64,000 nucleotides of DNA from Streptomyces echinoruber (GTDB taxonomy: Bacteria > Actinomycetota > Actinomycetes > Streptomycetales > Streptomycetaceae), in NCBI RefSeq assembly GCF_014651135.1, contig NZ_BMWH01000003.1, positions 370,723-434,722 of the forward strand. Reading direction: 5' to 3'. Shown piece by piece: positions 27,035-40,514 of the stretch. The translations under genes were made by a program, and so were the position numbers. The notes under the pieces were generated by a model that did no database searches, was not told the DNA's origin, and saw nothing but the letters and a program-made list of their open reading frames with translations. Each line of letters starts with the position of its first letter. Position 1 is the first letter of the stretch.

Positions 27035-27176
27035 CCGGGCGGGACTCCGACCAGCCGGGGTGCTGACCGGGTGGGGCGTTGACCGGGCGGGACTCTGACC
27101 AGCCGGGGTGCTGACCGGGTGGGGCGTTGACCGGGCGGGACTCTGACCAGCCGGGGTGCTGACCGGGCGGGGCCGC
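27017..27176 (+). repeat. 16-bp tandem array with 48-bp higher-order period, spanning the SDR stop
   Basis: About ten 16-bp units run on from the SDR stop codon. Three unit types (GACCAGCCGGGGTGCT, GACCGGGTGGGGCGTT, GACCGGGCGGGACTCT) alternate as a 48-bp block, exact over two periods from 27051. The first unit is the end of the SDR gene (GGCCGGGGTGCTGA). There are no unique spacers. Confidence 0.92.
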
Positions 27177-27261
27177 AGCCGGCTCCACCGGCCGCCGCCC
27201 CGACTCCGCCGACCCCGCCGGTCCCGCAACCGGCGCGCCGGCGCAGGCTTAGGCTTCCGGG

Positions 27262-28269
27262 GTGAGCGAAAACAGCGAGTTCAGCTTCGGTGCCGCCACC
27301 GGCGTCGGCTCCCTGCCCGGCGACGACGTCCGGGAGGCCGTCAAGACCGTCACCGGCACCTTCGAGGACTTCCCGTTCCTGCCCGAGCTGCCCGCGCGGG
27401 GACCCGGCGCCGACATGATCGGCCGGACCGCGGGGATGCTCGTCGAGCTGTACGCGCGCGTGGAGCCCAGCGGCTGGCGCGTCGGTGACCGGCCCGGTCG
27501 GGACAGCCGGCGGGCCCGGTCCTGGCTGGGCGAGGACCTGGACGCGCTGGAGGAGTTCACGCAGGAGTACGAGGGGCCCCTGAAGGTGCAGGCGGTCGGG
27601 CCGTGGACGCTCGCCGCCCACCTGGAGCTGAAGAACGGCGAGGCGTTCCTCTCCGACGCCGGCGCCTGCCGGGACCTGGCCGCCTCCCTCGCCGAGGGGC
27701 TGCGCCTGCACCTGGCGGAGGTGCGACGGCGCGTCCCCGGCGCCCGGCTGGTGCTCCAGCTCGACGAGCCGTCGCTGACCGCGGTGCTGGAGGGGCGCGT
27801 GAAGACCGCCAGCGGCTACCGCACCCACCGCGCCGTGGACCGGCAGGTCGTCGAGGCGACGCTGCGCGACGTCGTGGGCGCGCACGGCGCCGGGCCGGTC
27901 GTGGTGCACTCCTGCGCCCCCGGCGTCCCGTTCGCGCTGCTGCGCCGGGCCGGTGCCGCCGCCGTCTCCTTCGACGCTTCGCTGCTCACCGAGCGTGACG
28001 ACGAGGCGATCGGGGAAGCCGTGGAAGGGGGCACCCGGCTGTTCACCGGTGTCGTGCCGGGCACGGACACCGCGTTGTCAGACCCTGCCGGTAGCGTCAT
28101 GGGTGTCAGAACGCTGTGGCGCAGGCTGGGGCTGCGACCCGGGCTTCTTCCGGACGCGGTCACCGTCACCCCGGCGTGCGGGCTCGCGGGGGCCACCCCG
28201 CAGTACGCGCGCCGGGCGCTGGCCCACTGCGTCCGGGCGGCGAGGTCCCTCGCGGACAACCCAGAGTAA
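27262..28269 (+). CDS. MetE-like (cobalamin-independent methionine synthase C-terminal fold) protein
   Basis: The 335-residue product resembles the UROD/MetE-C barrel: GVGSLPGDDVREAVKTV, LKVQAVGPWTLAAHLEL, LVLQLDEPSLTAVLEGRV and the metal-ligand region VVVHSCAPGVPF, ending VTVTPACGLAGATPQYARRAL. The Cys and His zinc ligands are present, but it lacks the N-terminal half of true MetE, so it may be a methyltransferase for another substrate. A TAGGCT 7 bp before the GTG and no ribosome binding site suggest a leaderless mRNA. It ends 15 bp before ligA. Confidence 0.82.
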   Translation: MSENSEFSFGAATGVGSLPGDDVREAVKTVTGTFEDFPFLPELPARGPGADMIGRTAGMLVELYARVEPSGWRVGDRPGRDSRRARSWLGEDLDALEEFTQEYEGPLKVQAVGPWTLAAHLELKNGEAFLSDAGACRDLAASLAEGLRLHLAEVRRRVPGARLVLQLDEPSLTAVLEGRVKTASGYRTHRAVDRQVVEATLRDVVGAHGAGPVVVHSCAPGVPFALLRRAGAAAVSFDASLLTERDDEAIGEAVEGGTRLFTGVVPGTDTALSDPAGSVMGVRTLWRRLGLRPGLLPDAVTVTPACGLAGATPQYARRALAHCVRAARSLADNPE

Positions 28270-30477
<2,208 letters not shown>

Positions 30478-30486
30478 CGGTTGAAG

Positions 30487-30524
30487 GCCACCCGATCGGC
30501 GCATATCAGATGCATACGGGTGGC
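30487..30524 (+). terminator. Inverted repeat after ligA
   Basis: Perfect 8-bp arms GCCACCCG/CGGGTGGC with a 22-base loop begin 10 bp after the ligA stop. The loop is long, so the terminator call is moderate. Confidence 0.55.
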
Positions 30525-30736
30525 TCGGGCGCATTCGGGCAACCGCTTGCGACCGCTGCCCGTGCGAGCCGTCCGCGGCCTACTGTTGAGGGGTGCGCCT
30601 GCCGTGCCCAGCTGCGGTTGGGGCATCCCCGTGCCGCCGAGGAGCACGGGGACGGGTTCTTCGACGCGGAGCCGCTGATGGTTGTCGGGCAACGGGCCGC
30701 GTGGCGTGGGCACCGCCGGCCGTGAGAGGGACGGGA

Positions 30737-33046
30737 ATGGAACCGACCGAGAGCGCCGCCCCGGACGCCCGGCTGCGCCCGCGCCGCCGCACGGGCGCGG
30801 GACGGGGCAGCCGGTGGACGGTGCGCCCCGCGCAGCGCCCGGACGCCCGGGGACGCACCGCCGCGCAGCACCCCGTGACGGAGCGCCACGCCCCCGCGCG
30901 GGTCACCGCCGGACACACCGCGCCCCCGCCCGCCGCGGTGCCCGCGCCGCCCACCGCGGCGGCCGGACTGCCGGACGCGGAGCACGGGCGGCACCCGTCC
31001 CGGCCGGCGCTGCCCGCGGCCGTCGTCGCCGCGGCCGGCCTCGCGCTGGGCGCGGGCTTCTACCGGGCCGTCACCGGCGACCACGCCCTCTTCCCGTCCG
31101 GCGCCACCGGCTGGTCGCTGGCCGTGCTGACCGGCGTGATCGTCGGCCACCTCGTCATGCTCGGCCGCTCCCGCTGGTGGGGCGGCACCGGCTCGGGCGC
31201 CGCCCTCACCCTGGCCGTGCTGCTGCTGTACGGCTGGCTGCCCGCCGGCCTGGTCAGCCTCACCGTCGTCGTCCTGGTCGGCATCGCCCGCCGCCACCGC
31301 TGGCGCCAGGGCGTGCTGCACGGCGCGGTGGACGTCCTCGGCATCGGTGCCGGCGCGCTGGTGCTGGCCGCCGTGGAGCGCGTACCGACCGTCGAGCGGC
31401 CCTGGGACCCGCACACCTGGAGCCCGTACACCGCGCCCGAGGTGGCCCTCGTCGCCGTCGCCTACCTGGCGGTGACCCGTGCCCTGCAGTGGTACCTGCA
31501 CACCCCGCGCCCCGGCGGCCTGCCCACCGTGGCCCGCACTGCCCTGGTCAGGCACGGCCTGGTCGCCATCGCGCTGCTCGGCATCGCGCCGCTGGTGTGC
31601 GTGGTGGCGGTGGCCGAGCCGGTCCTGCTGCCGCTGTTCGCCATCCCGCTGATCGCCCTCGACTCCACCCTGTGGATCGCCCGCGCCCGGGCCGAGGAGC
31701 AGTTGCGCGACCCGCTCACCGGCCTGCCCAACCGGCAGTGGCTGCTGGAGCGCATCTGGACCGCCCTGGACGACGCCGAGCGCATCGGCGCCCGTGCCGC
31801 GCTCGTGCTGATCGACCTCGACCGCTTCCGGTCCGTCAACGACACCCTCGGGCACCTGGCCGGCGACCGGCTGCTGCTGCAGGTCGCCGACCGGCTGCGG
31901 GCGGCGCTGCCGCGCGGCGCGGAGACCGCGCGGCTGGGCGGCGACGAGTTCGCGGTGTTACTGCCGGTCGCCGATTCCACCACGTCCGCCACCCGCATCG
32001 CCCGCTCCCTGGTGTCCGCGCTGGGCTCCCCCCTGAACCTCGACGGCCTCACCCTCGTCCTGGAGGCCAGCGCCGGCGTCGCCGTCTTCCCCGACCACGC
32101 CCTGGACGCCGAGGGGCTGCTGCGCCGCGCGGACGTGGCGATGTACCAGGCCAAGCGGGACCGCACCGGCGTGGAGGTGTACGAGTCCAAGCGGGACTCC
32201 AACACCCCCGACCGGCTCGGCCTGCTGGGCGACCTGCGCCGGGCGCTGGACGCGCACGAGGTGCAGCTGCACTACCAGCCCAAGGTCCGCTTCGACGGCC
32301 AGGTCGCCGGCCTGGAGGCGCTGGTGCGCTGGGTGCACCCGGAGCGCGGGAAGGTGCCGCCGGACGAGTTCATAGCGATCGCCGAGTCCTCCGGGCTGAT
32401 GCCGCACCTGACCGAGTACGTCCTGGAGACGGCGCTCGCCCAGGTCGCCGCGTGGCGCGCGCAGGGGCTGCAGGTCCCTGTCGCCGTCAACGTCTCCCCG
32501 CGCGACGTGCACACCCCCGGCTTCGCCGGCTCCGTCGCCGCCCGCCTGGCCCGGCACGGCGTCCCGGCCGGCGCGCTCCAGCTCGAGATCACCGAGCACG
32601 TCCTGCTGGAGGACCCGCAGCGCGCCGCCGACACCCTGCACGCCCTCACCGGCCACGGCGTGAAGATGTCCCTCGACGACTTCGGCACCGGCTACTCCTC
32701 GCTGGTGCACCTGCGCCGGCTCCCGGTGAGCGAGCTGAAGATCGACCGCTCCTTCGTGGCCCGCCTTGCCGTCGACACCGAGGACGCCGAGATCGTGCGC
32801 TGCACGGTCGACCTCGCCCACTCCCTCGGCCTGCTCGTGGTCGCCGAGGGCGTCGAGGACGACGAGACCTGGGAGCGCCTGCGCGACCTGGGCTGCGACG
32901 CCGTCCAGGGCTGGCTCGTGGCCGCCGCCATGCCCGCCGACGAGACCACCGCCTGGCTGCGCGCCCGCGGCTCGCGCGGCTGGCAGCGCCCGGCGGCGGC
33001 CCTGCCGGCGGCCACGACGTCGGACGACCCGGGCCGGGTCGGATAG
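30737..33046 (+). CDS. rmdB: Membrane GGDEF-EAL cyclic-di-GMP protein (RmdB-like)
   Basis: The 769-residue protein has a basic disordered N terminus (~85 residues), a block of six or more hydrophobic helices to about residue 310, then GGDEF and EAL domains. Both signatures are intact: LGGDEF at residues ~400-405 and LEALVRW (EAL at 527-529), with [10 protein letters not shown] and the EGVED block of active phosphodiesterases. Position after ligA and before gatC matches S. coelicolor RmdB, described as a c-di-GMP phosphodiesterase affecting development; the symbol rests on that memory of synteny. A start further upstream in frame would run into promoter sequence. Confidence 0.88.
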   Translation: MEPTESAAPDARLRPRRRTGAGRGSRWTVRPAQRPDARGRTAAQHPVTERHAPARVTAGHTAPPPAAVPAPPTAAAGLPDAEHGRHPSRPALPAAVVAAAGLALGAGFYRAVTGDHALFPSGATGWSLAVLTGVIVGHLVMLGRSRWWGGTGSGAALTLAVLLLYGWLPAGLVSLTVVVLVGIARRHRWRQGVLHGAVDVLGIGAGALVLAAVERVPTVERPWDPHTWSPYTAPEVALVAVAYLAVTRALQWYLHTPRPGGLPTVARTALVRHGLVAIALLGIAPLVCVVAVAEPVLLPLFAIPLIALDSTLWIARARAEEQLRDPLTGLPNRQWLLERIWTALDDAERIGARAALVLIDLDRFRSVNDTLGHLAGDRLLLQVADRLRAALPRGAETARLGGDEFAVLLPVADSTTSATRIARSLVSALGSPLNLDGLTLVLEASAGVAVFPDHALDAEGLLRRADVAMYQAKRDRTGVEVYESKRDSNTPDRLGLLGDLRRALDAHEVQLHYQPKVRFDGQVAGLEALVRWVHPERGKVPPDEFIAIAESSGLMPHLTEYVLETALAQVAAWRAQGLQVPVAVNVSPRDVHTPGFAGSVAARLARHGVPAGALQLEITEHVLLEDPQRAADTLHALTGHGVKMSLDDFGTGYSSLVHLRRLPVSELKIDRSFVARLAVDTEDAEIVRCTVDLAHSLGLLVVAEGVEDDETWERLRDLGCDAVQGWLVAAAMPADETTAWLRARGSRGWQRPAAALPAATTSDDPGRVG

Positions 33047-33223
33047 CGCACGGGCGTCCGTCCGCCCCGCCGTCCGCCCGCCGCCGTCGAAACTGCTCGC
33101 CGACCGCGGCGCCCGCGCAGGAGCGTTTGCACAGTGGCGCCTACGCAGGGGCGCCGTCCACGGTGCGGGCGGCCGGGGCCCGGGAGCGGGCAAACCGTTT
33201 CACGGCCACCGGGCCCCGCCCCC

Positions 33224-33270
33224 TAGGATTGGGCCCAAACCACACACACTCACCCCAGAGGATCGCTGCA
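33224..33270 (+). promoter_or_regulatory. Candidate promoter of the gat operon
   Basis: TAGGAT at 33224-33229 is a good -10, with a weak TTTCAC about 20 bp upstream. AGAGGATC acts as ribosome binding site before the gatC ATG. Confidence 0.4.
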
Positions 33271-33566
33271 TGCCTGGCATCACGCGCGAGGAGGTCGCCC
33301 ACCTCGCCCGGCTGGCGCGTCTGGAGCTGAAGCCCGAAGAGCTCGACCACTTCGCAGGCCAGCTGGACGACATCATCGGCGCGGTGGCCCGCGTCAGTGA
33401 GGTCGCCGACCAAGACGTCCCGCCGACCTCCCACCCGCTGCCGCTGACGAACGTCATGCGCGCGGACGAGGTCCGTCCGTCGCTCACCCCCGAGCAGGCG
33501 CTCTCCGGCGCCCCGGCCCAGGAGCAGCAGCGTTTCAAGGTGCCGCAGATCCTGGGGGAGGAGTAG
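33270..33566 (+). CDS. gatC: Asp/Glu-tRNA amidotransferase subunit C
   Basis: The 98-residue GatC stabilises the GatA-GatB complex that converts Glu-tRNA(Gln) (and Asp-tRNA(Asn)) to the amide form. It has the family pattern [37 protein letters not shown] and the C-terminal [11 protein letters not shown]. It is 6 bp upstream of gatA. Confidence 0.96.
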   Translation: MPGITREEVAHLARLARLELKPEELDHFAGQLDDIIGAVARVSEVADQDVPPTSHPLPLTNVMRADEVRPSLTPEQALSGAPAQEQQRFKVPQILGEE

Positions 33567-33572
33567 CCCGCC

Positions 33573-35071
<1,499 letters not shown>

Positions 35072-35075
<4 letters not shown>

Positions 35076-35311
35076 GTGCACTGTCCAAGGCCAAGGGCTT
35101 CAAGAAGTCCAAGTCCGGTACGTACCTGTCCATGGCCGCCACCGCGTTCGGCGCGTTCGGTGCCGTCAAGCAGATCAAGAAGGCGCGCGCCGAGCAGGAC
35201 ACGCTGCGGCTGATCGACGCCGTGGTGACCGCCGCCGGCATCGTCACCGGCCTCGCCGTCCTGTACCGCGAGCTGAAGCGGCTGGACGACGACGACGTCC
35301 TGCTGGGCTGA
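35072..35311 (+). CDS. Small conserved protein within the gat operon
   Basis: The 79-residue product (begins [20 protein letters not shown]) has a lysine-rich N terminus, one hydrophobic segment ([13 protein letters not shown]), a charged stretch ([15 protein letters not shown]) and a second hydrophobic segment ([16 protein letters not shown]) ahead of an acidic tail. GTG overlaps the gatA stop and gatB follows after 15 bp, so it is firmly inside the operon. I recall a similar unnamed gene at this place in other Streptomyces. It could be a small membrane protein or an accessory of the amidotransferase; no function is known. Confidence 0.8.
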
Positions 35312-35326
35312 GAGGGAAGTTTCACC

Positions 35327-36841
35327 GTGACCACCACGACCGACCTGGTGCCGTACGAGGACGCGCTGGCGTCGTACGACCCCGTCATGGGCCTCGAGGT
35401 CCATGTCGAACTCGGCACCAAGACCAAGATGTTCTGCGGCTGTTCGACGGCGCTGGGCGCCGAGCCGAACACCCAGACCTGCCCCGTCTGCCTCGGCCTG
35501 CCCGGCGCGCTCCCGGTCGTCAACGCCACCGGCGTCGAGTCCGCCGTCAAGATCGGCCTCGCGCTCAACTGCGAGATCGCCGAGTGGTGCCGCTTCGCCC
35601 GGAAGAACTACTTCTATCCGGACATGCCGAAGAACTTCCAGACCTCCCAGTACGACGAGCCGATCGCCTTCAACGGCTACCTCGACGTGCAGCTGGAGGA
35701 CGGCGAGGTCTTCCGCGTGGAGATCGAGCGCGCCCACATGGAGGAGGACACCGGCAAGTCCACGCACGTCGGCGGCGCCACCGGCCGCATCCACGGCGCC
35801 TCCCACTCCCTGCTGGACTACAACCGCGCCGGCATCCCGCTCATCGAGATCGTCACCAAGCCGATCGTCGGCGCCGGCGAGCGCGCCCCCGAGGTGGCCA
35901 AGGCGTACGTCCGCGAGCTGCGCGAGGTCATCCGGGCGCTCGGCGTGTCCGAGGCCCGCATGGAGATGGGCCAGATGCGCTGCGACGTGAACCTGTCGCT
36001 GATGCCCAAGGGCTCCGGCACGTTCGGCACGCGCTCGGAGACGAAGAACGTCAACTCGCTGCGCTCCGTGGAACGCGCGGTGCGCTACGAGATCCAGCGC
36101 CACGCCGCGGTGCTCGACGGCGGCGGCACGGTGGTGCAGGAGACCCGGCACTTCCACGAGGACACGGGCACGACCACCTCGGGCCGTACCAAGGAGGAGG
36201 CCGAGGACTACCGGTACTTCCCCGAGCCGGACCTGGTGCCGGTGGCGCCCTCCCGCGAGTGGGTCGAGAAGCTGCGCGCCGCCCTGCCCGAGCTGCCGCT
36301 GGTGCGCCGCAACCGGCTGCGCGAGGAGTGGGGGATCTCCGCCACCGACATGCAGGCGATCCTCAACGCCGGCGCGCTGGAGCCGATCGTCGCCACGATC
36401 GACGCCGGCGCCGACCCGGCCGCCGCCCGCAAGTGGTGGATGGGCGAGCTGGCGCGGCACGCCAACGAGTCCGGCAAGGCCCTCGACGAGCTGGCGATCA
36501 CCCCGCGGCAGGTCGCGCGGGTGACGGAGCTGGTGGCCGCCGGCGATCTGAACGACAAGCTGGCCCGCCAGGTCATCGAGGGGGTGCTCGCGGGCGAGGG
36601 CGACCCCGACCAGGTCGTCGAGAAGCGCGGCCTGAAGGTCGTCTCCGACGAGGGCGCGCTGTCGGCGGCCGTCGACGAGGCCATCGCCGGCAACCCGGCC
36701 GTCGCCGACAAGATCCGCGGCGGCAAGGTGGCCGCGGTCGGCGCCCTGGTCGGCGCGGTCATGAAGGCCACCCGGGGCCAGGCCGACGCGGCCCGCGTCA
36801 AGGAGCTCATCCTGGAGAAGCTGGGCGTCGGCGAGGGCTGA
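35327..36841 (+). CDS. gatB: Asp/Glu-tRNA amidotransferase subunit B
   Basis: The 504-residue tRNA-binding and kinase subunit has [20 protein letters not shown], the zinc-binding [45 protein letters not shown] and the C-terminal tRNA-binding YqeY-like helical domain ending in [13 protein letters not shown] follows AGAGGGAAG. It is the last gene of the operon, followed by a strong terminator. Confidence 0.97.
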   Translation: MTTTTDLVPYEDALASYDPVMGLEVHVELGTKTKMFCGCSTALGAEPNTQTCPVCLGLPGALPVVNATGVESAVKIGLALNCEIAEWCRFARKNYFYPDMPKNFQTSQYDEPIAFNGYLDVQLEDGEVFRVEIERAHMEEDTGKSTHVGGATGRIHGASHSLLDYNRAGIPLIEIVTKPIVGAGERAPEVAKAYVRELREVIRALGVSEARMEMGQMRCDVNLSLMPKGSGTFGTRSETKNVNSLRSVERAVRYEIQRHAAVLDGGGTVVQETRHFHEDTGTTTSGRTKEEAEDYRYFPEPDLVPVAPSREWVEKLRAALPELPLVRRNRLREEWGISATDMQAILNAGALEPIVATIDAGADPAAARKWWMGELARHANESGKALDELAITPRQVARVTELVAAGDLNDKLARQVIEGVLAGEGDPDQVVEKRGLKVVSDEGALSAAVDEAIAGNPAVADKIRGGKVAAVGALVGAVMKATRGQADAARVKELILEKLGVGEG

Positions 36842-36865
36842 GCGGGGCCGCGCGGGACAGCGGCA

Positions 36866-36904
36866 CCGGATGCGGGGCGGGCCGGAGGTCCGCCCCGCAT
36901 CCGG
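36866..36904 (+). terminator. Terminator after gatB
   Basis: A perfect 15-bp stem (arm CCGGATGCGGGGCGG) with a 9-base loop is followed by TTTCCC. It lies between gatB and the next gene. Confidence 0.85.
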
Positions 36905-36937
36905 TTTCCCCGGCGGGACGCGCTACGCTCCCGCGGC

Positions 36938-37366
36938 ATGAACGGACGCGCTGATTCCGACACCCGCCCCGGCAAGACCGAGTCGGCGCAGGACGTGGCG
37001 GCGGCCGGCCCGACGGAGGCCGGCCAGGACCCCGCACCCGAGAAAGCCGAGGAGGCCGGCACACCCGGCGGGTTCGACGCGCCCGACGAGCCCGACAAGC
37101 CCGACGAGGGGGAGGTCCACGAGGCCGCCCGGCGGGCCCGGTGGACGGCGGCCGGGTCCGGGGGCCTGCTCACCCTCGCGGGGCTCTGCGCGGCCCTGCT
37201 GCGCCTCACCGGCGCCGCGCCCGCCGTCGCCCCGGCCGCCTACGCCACCGGGGCCGCCGTCTGCGCGCTCGCCACCGTCCTCGGCTTCCGGGGCCGCACC
37301 CGGCGGGCGCTGTGGCTGCTGATCGCCGGGGTGATGGTGATGGCCGTCGGCGACCAGTTCGACTGA
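36938..37366 (+). CDS. Small membrane protein with acidic N-terminal tail
   Basis: The 142-residue protein has a ~65-residue Pro/Glu/Ala-rich N-terminal tail (DAPDEPDKPDEGEVHEAARR), then three hydrophobic helices (GSGGLLTLAGLCAALLRL, AVAPAAYATGAAVCALATVL, ALWLLIAGVMVMAVGDQFD). It has no recognised motif. The frame has strong GC third-position bias. Function unknown. Confidence 0.7.
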   Translation: MNGRADSDTRPGKTESAQDVAAAGPTEAGQDPAPEKAEEAGTPGGFDAPDEPDKPDEGEVHEAARRARWTAAGSGGLLTLAGLCAALLRLTGAAPAVAPAAYATGAAVCALATVLGFRGRTRRALWLLIAGVMVMAVGDQFD

Positions 37367-37673
37367 GACGGCACGGCGGTACGGCGGTATGGCGGTATGG
37401 CGACACGGTGGAGCCGGTACGGCGGGAGGCGGCGAGAAGTTCCCGGGGCGCGGCCGCACTGCTGTGAAAGGTGCCACCGGAGGCGACAGAGTTCACGGAA
37501 TTGTCCTGTGAGCCGCCTCCCACTCCTGTGAAGAAGGCCACGAACCCGACAAACGATCACCACCTCCTGCAAGAGTGTCTCCGCATTGCTCATGCACTCT
37601 TTGCGGGCCGTTCATTTCATGAACGACTGTTCCCGGCCAAAGATCCACACATCGTCACTCTGGGAGCACGTTC
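37367..37673 (+). promoter_or_regulatory. 307-bp regulatory region upstream of the MMPL gene
   Basis: It starts with short ACGGCGGTA/ATGGCGGT repeats (37378-37402). Nearer the MMPL start it has two inverted repeats: AAGAGTG...CACTCTT at 37571-37601 and a perfect CGTTCAT-TTC-ATGAACG at 37609-37625, about 50 bp before the GTG. The second is a strong candidate operator. No gene is supported here. Confidence 0.6.
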
Positions 37674-39926
37674 GTGGCACCCCTCGCGCGTTGGTGCGTC
37701 CGGCACCGCCTGCTCGCCGTCCTGCTCTGGCTCCTCGCCCTCGGCGGGGTGACCGCGGCGGCGTCGGTGGCCGGACCGGCGTACTCGAACGACTACGCGG
37801 TCCCCGGCACCGAGGCGAACCGCGCCGGTCAGCTGCTGGAGAAAGGTTTCCCCGGGCATGGCGGCGACAGCGACACCGTCGTCTGGCACACCCCGTCCGG
37901 CACCGTCCGGGCCGCCGACGTGGAACAGGCCATGACCCGCACCCTGGACCGGATCGCGGACCTGCCCGGGGTGGCCGCCGTCGCCAGCCCCTACCAGGGC
38001 CAGGGCGGCGGCCGGATCAGCGGTGACGGGCGCACCGCCTACGCCACCGTCACCTTCGACCGCCCCGCCAAGGACATCCCCGAGGACCAGGCGCGGGCCG
38101 TGGTCGCCGCGGCGAAGGCCGCCGAGACTGACGGGCTGCAGGTCGAGCTGGGCGGCAACGCCGTCGCGCTCACCCAGTCCTCCGGCGGGCACACCGCCGA
38201 GGCCGTCGGCGTGGTCGTCGCCGCCGTGGTGCTCTTCCTCGCCTTCGGCTCGCTCGCCGCCTCCCTGCTGCCCATCGCCACCGCCCTGGTCGGCGTCGGC
38301 ACCGCCTGTGCCGGCATCGGACTGCTCGGCCACGTCATGGCCGTCGCCGACTTCGCGCCCATGCTCGGCCTGCTCGTCGGGCTCGGTGTGGGCATCGACT
38401 ACGCGCTGTTCATCGTCACCCGCCACCGGCGCGGCCTGAAGCGCGGCCTGAGCGTCACCGAGGCTGCCACGAACGCCGTCGCCACCACGGGACGCGCGGT
38501 CGTCTTCGCGGGTGCGACCGTTTGCATCGCGCTGCTCGGGATGCTGGTCCTCCGCCTCGACTTCCTCAACGGCGTCGCCGTCGCCGCCGCGCTGACCGTC
38601 GTTCTGACCGTCGCGGCCTCGGTGACCCTGCTGCCCGCGCTGCTGTCGTTCATCGGCCCGCGCGCCCTCAGCCGCCGGGAGCGGCGCCGGCTCGCCGAGC
38701 ACGGGCCGCGGCCGGAGCTGCCCACGGGGCTCGCGGCGCGCTGGTCGGCGTTGGTGGAACGCCACCCCAAGGTGCTCGGCGCCCTCGCCGTGGCCGTCGT
38801 CACCGTCCTCGCCCTGCCCACGCTCTCCCTCCACCTGGGCACCTCCGACCAGGGCAACGACCCCGCCGCCTCGACCACCCGCAAGGCCTACGACCTGCTC
38901 GCCGACGGCTTCGGACCCGGCGTCAACGGCCCCCTCACCCTGGTCACCAAGGTCCGCGGCGCCAAGGACCGGCTCGCGCTGGACAACCTCGACGCCACCC
39001 TGCGCGCCACCGACGGCGTCGCCGCGGTCACCCCGGTGACGTACAACACCCGCGGCGACACCGCCCACCTCACCGTCGTGCCCGCCTTCGCGCCCCAGTC
39101 GCAGCGGACCAGCGCACTCGTCGACCGGCTGCGCGAGCGGGTGCTGCCCCGCGCCGAGGCCGGCACCTCCCTCGACGTGCTCGTCGGCGGCGTCACCGCC
39201 GGCTACGACGACTTCGCCTCCGTGATCGTCGGCAAGCTGCCGCTGTTCGTCGGCGCCGTCATCGGGCTGGGCTGCGTACTGCTGCTGCTCGCCTTCCGAT
39301 CGGTCGGCATCCCGCTGAAGGCCGCCGCCATGAACATCGCCGCGGTCGCCGCCGCGTTCGGCATCGTCGTGGCGATCTTCCAGTGGGGCTGGGGCAGCGA
39401 ACTCCTCGGCCTGGGCCGCGCCGGGCCCATCGAACCCTTCCTGCCCGTGATCATGGTGTCGGTCCTCTTCGGCCTCTCCATGGACTACCAGGTCTTCCTG
39501 GTCAGCCGGATGTACGAGGAGTGGCTGGAGACCGGCGACAACCGCCGTGCCGTCCGCGTCGGCCTCGCCGAGACCAGCCGCGTGATCAACTCCGCGGCGG
39601 TCATCATGATCTCCGTCTTCCTCGCCTTCGTGCTCAGCGGCGACCGCACGATCGCGATGTTCGGCATCGCGCTCGCCTCCGCCGTCGCCCTCGACGCGTT
39701 CGTCCTGCGCACCCTCCTGGTGCCGGCCCTCATGCACCTGCTCGGCGGCGCCAACTGGTGGCTGCCCCGCCGGCTCGACCGGTGCCTGCCGCGCATCAGC
39801 ATCGAACCGCCCGAGTGCCGCGCCGCCCATGAGAGGCCGGCCGCCGCGACGGACGCCGAGGCGGCGGACGTCCTGGCGGAGCGGACGGAGGAGCGGAAGC
39901 GGGATGTACGCGATATCCCTGGGTGA
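37674..39926 (+). CDS. MMPL-family RND exporter
   Basis: This 750-residue membrane protein has the MMPL plan: one N-terminal helix, a large outer loop, six helices, then a second loop and helix set. The proton-relay motifs are GLGVGIDYALFIVTRHR and GLSMDYQVFLVSRMYEEW. Such exporters move lipids, antibiotics or other hydrophobic compounds across the membrane; the cargo is unknown. Its 3' end overlaps the GNAT gene by 23 bp. Upstream inverted repeats suggest repressor control, although no adjacent regulator of the usual type is present. Confidence 0.92.
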   Translation: MAPLARWCVRHRLLAVLLWLLALGGVTAAASVAGPAYSNDYAVPGTEANRAGQLLEKGFPGHGGDSDTVVWHTPSGTVRAADVEQAMTRTLDRIADLPGVAAVASPYQGQGGGRISGDGRTAYATVTFDRPAKDIPEDQARAVVAAAKAAETDGLQVELGGNAVALTQSSGGHTAEAVGVVVAAVVLFLAFGSLAASLLPIATALVGVGTACAGIGLLGHVMAVADFAPMLGLLVGLGVGIDYALFIVTRHRRGLKRGLSVTEAATNAVATTGRAVVFAGATVCIALLGMLVLRLDFLNGVAVAAALTVVLTVAASVTLLPALLSFIGPRALSRRERRRLAEHGPRPELPTGLAARWSALVERHPKVLGALAVAVVTVLALPTLSLHLGTSDQGNDPAASTTRKAYDLLADGFGPGVNGPLTLVTKVRGAKDRLALDNLDATLRATDGVAAVTPVTYNTRGDTAHLTVVPAFAPQSQRTSALVDRLRERVLPRAEAGTSLDVLVGGVTAGYDDFASVIVGKLPLFVGAVIGLGCVLLLLAFRSVGIPLKAAAMNIAAVAAAFGIVVAIFQWGWGSELLGLGRAGPIEPFLPVIMVSVLFGLSMDYQVFLVSRMYEEWLETGDNRRAVRVGLAETSRVINSAAVIMISVFLAFVLSGDRTIAMFGIALASAVALDAFVLRTLLVPALMHLLGGANWWLPRRLDRCLPRISIEPPECRAAHERPAAATDAEAADVLAERTEERKRDVRDIPG

Positions 39927-40479
39927 CGACGGCGCCGAACTGCGGCCGCTGGAGCCCTGGCACGCCGAGGAGTTCCTCGCCCACCTGAACCGGGGCCGGG
40001 AGTTCATCAACCGGCACATCGCCTTCGGGGCGGACGCCACCGACGTGGACTCCGCTCGGGCGGTGCTGCAGTCGTACGCCGACAAACGCGCGGCCGACAG
40101 CGGCTTCCTGCACGGGCTGTGGCGGGAGGGGAAGCTGGTCGGCGGGCTGTTGTTCCGCGTCTTCGACGCCGCGCGCGGCATCTGTGAGCTGGGCTGCCGG
40201 CTGGAGCCGGCGGGCACCGGACGGGGACTGGTCACGCGCGGCGCGCGGGTGCTCGTCGACTGGGCGTTTGACGAGCGCGGCATGCACCGTGTGGAGTGGC
40301 ATGTGTCGTCCGCCAACGAGGCCGGCATCAACGTGGCACGGCGGCTCGGCATGACCCGCGAGGGAGTGCTCCGCGAGAGCCACCCGTACCGGGGCGTGCG
40401 CCAGGACATCGAGATCTGGTCGGTGCTCGCCCCCGAATGGCGTGCGGCACGCGCGCACACCGGTCACCACGACCGTTAA
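39904..40479 (+). CDS. GNAT acetyltransferase (RimJ/RimL-like)
   Basis: The 191-residue enzyme resembles ribosomal-protein N-acetyltransferases of the RimJ/L group: LRPLEPWHAEEFLAHLNRGREFINRH, CELGCRLEPAGTGRGLVTRGARVLVDWAF, the MHRVEWHVSSANEAGINVARRLGMTREGVLRES acetyl-CoA and substrate block. The ATG follows GGAAGCGGG inside the MMPL gene, so the two are coupled. The acceptor is unknown. Confidence 0.88.
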   Translation: MYAISLGDDGAELRPLEPWHAEEFLAHLNRGREFINRHIAFGADATDVDSARAVLQSYADKRAADSGFLHGLWREGKLVGGLLFRVFDAARGICELGCRLEPAGTGRGLVTRGARVLVDWAFDERGMHRVEWHVSSANEAGINVARRLGMTREGVLRESHPYRGVRQDIEIWSVLAPEWRAARAHTGHHDR

Positions 40480-40514
40480 GAAACCTCTCAGACTACGTCC
40501 GTACGGTGCGAGGC

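Noticed and set aside
27017..27176. Possible CRISPR array after the SDR gene
   Set aside because: Units are only 16 bp, follow each other with no unique spacers, start within a stop codon, and there are no cas genes.
37617..40460. A ~950-codon open frame on the minus strand opposite the MMPL and GNAT genes
   Set aside because: Low-complexity His/Gly/Arg-rich translation with no motif; the plus strand has intact transporter and acetyltransferase domains.
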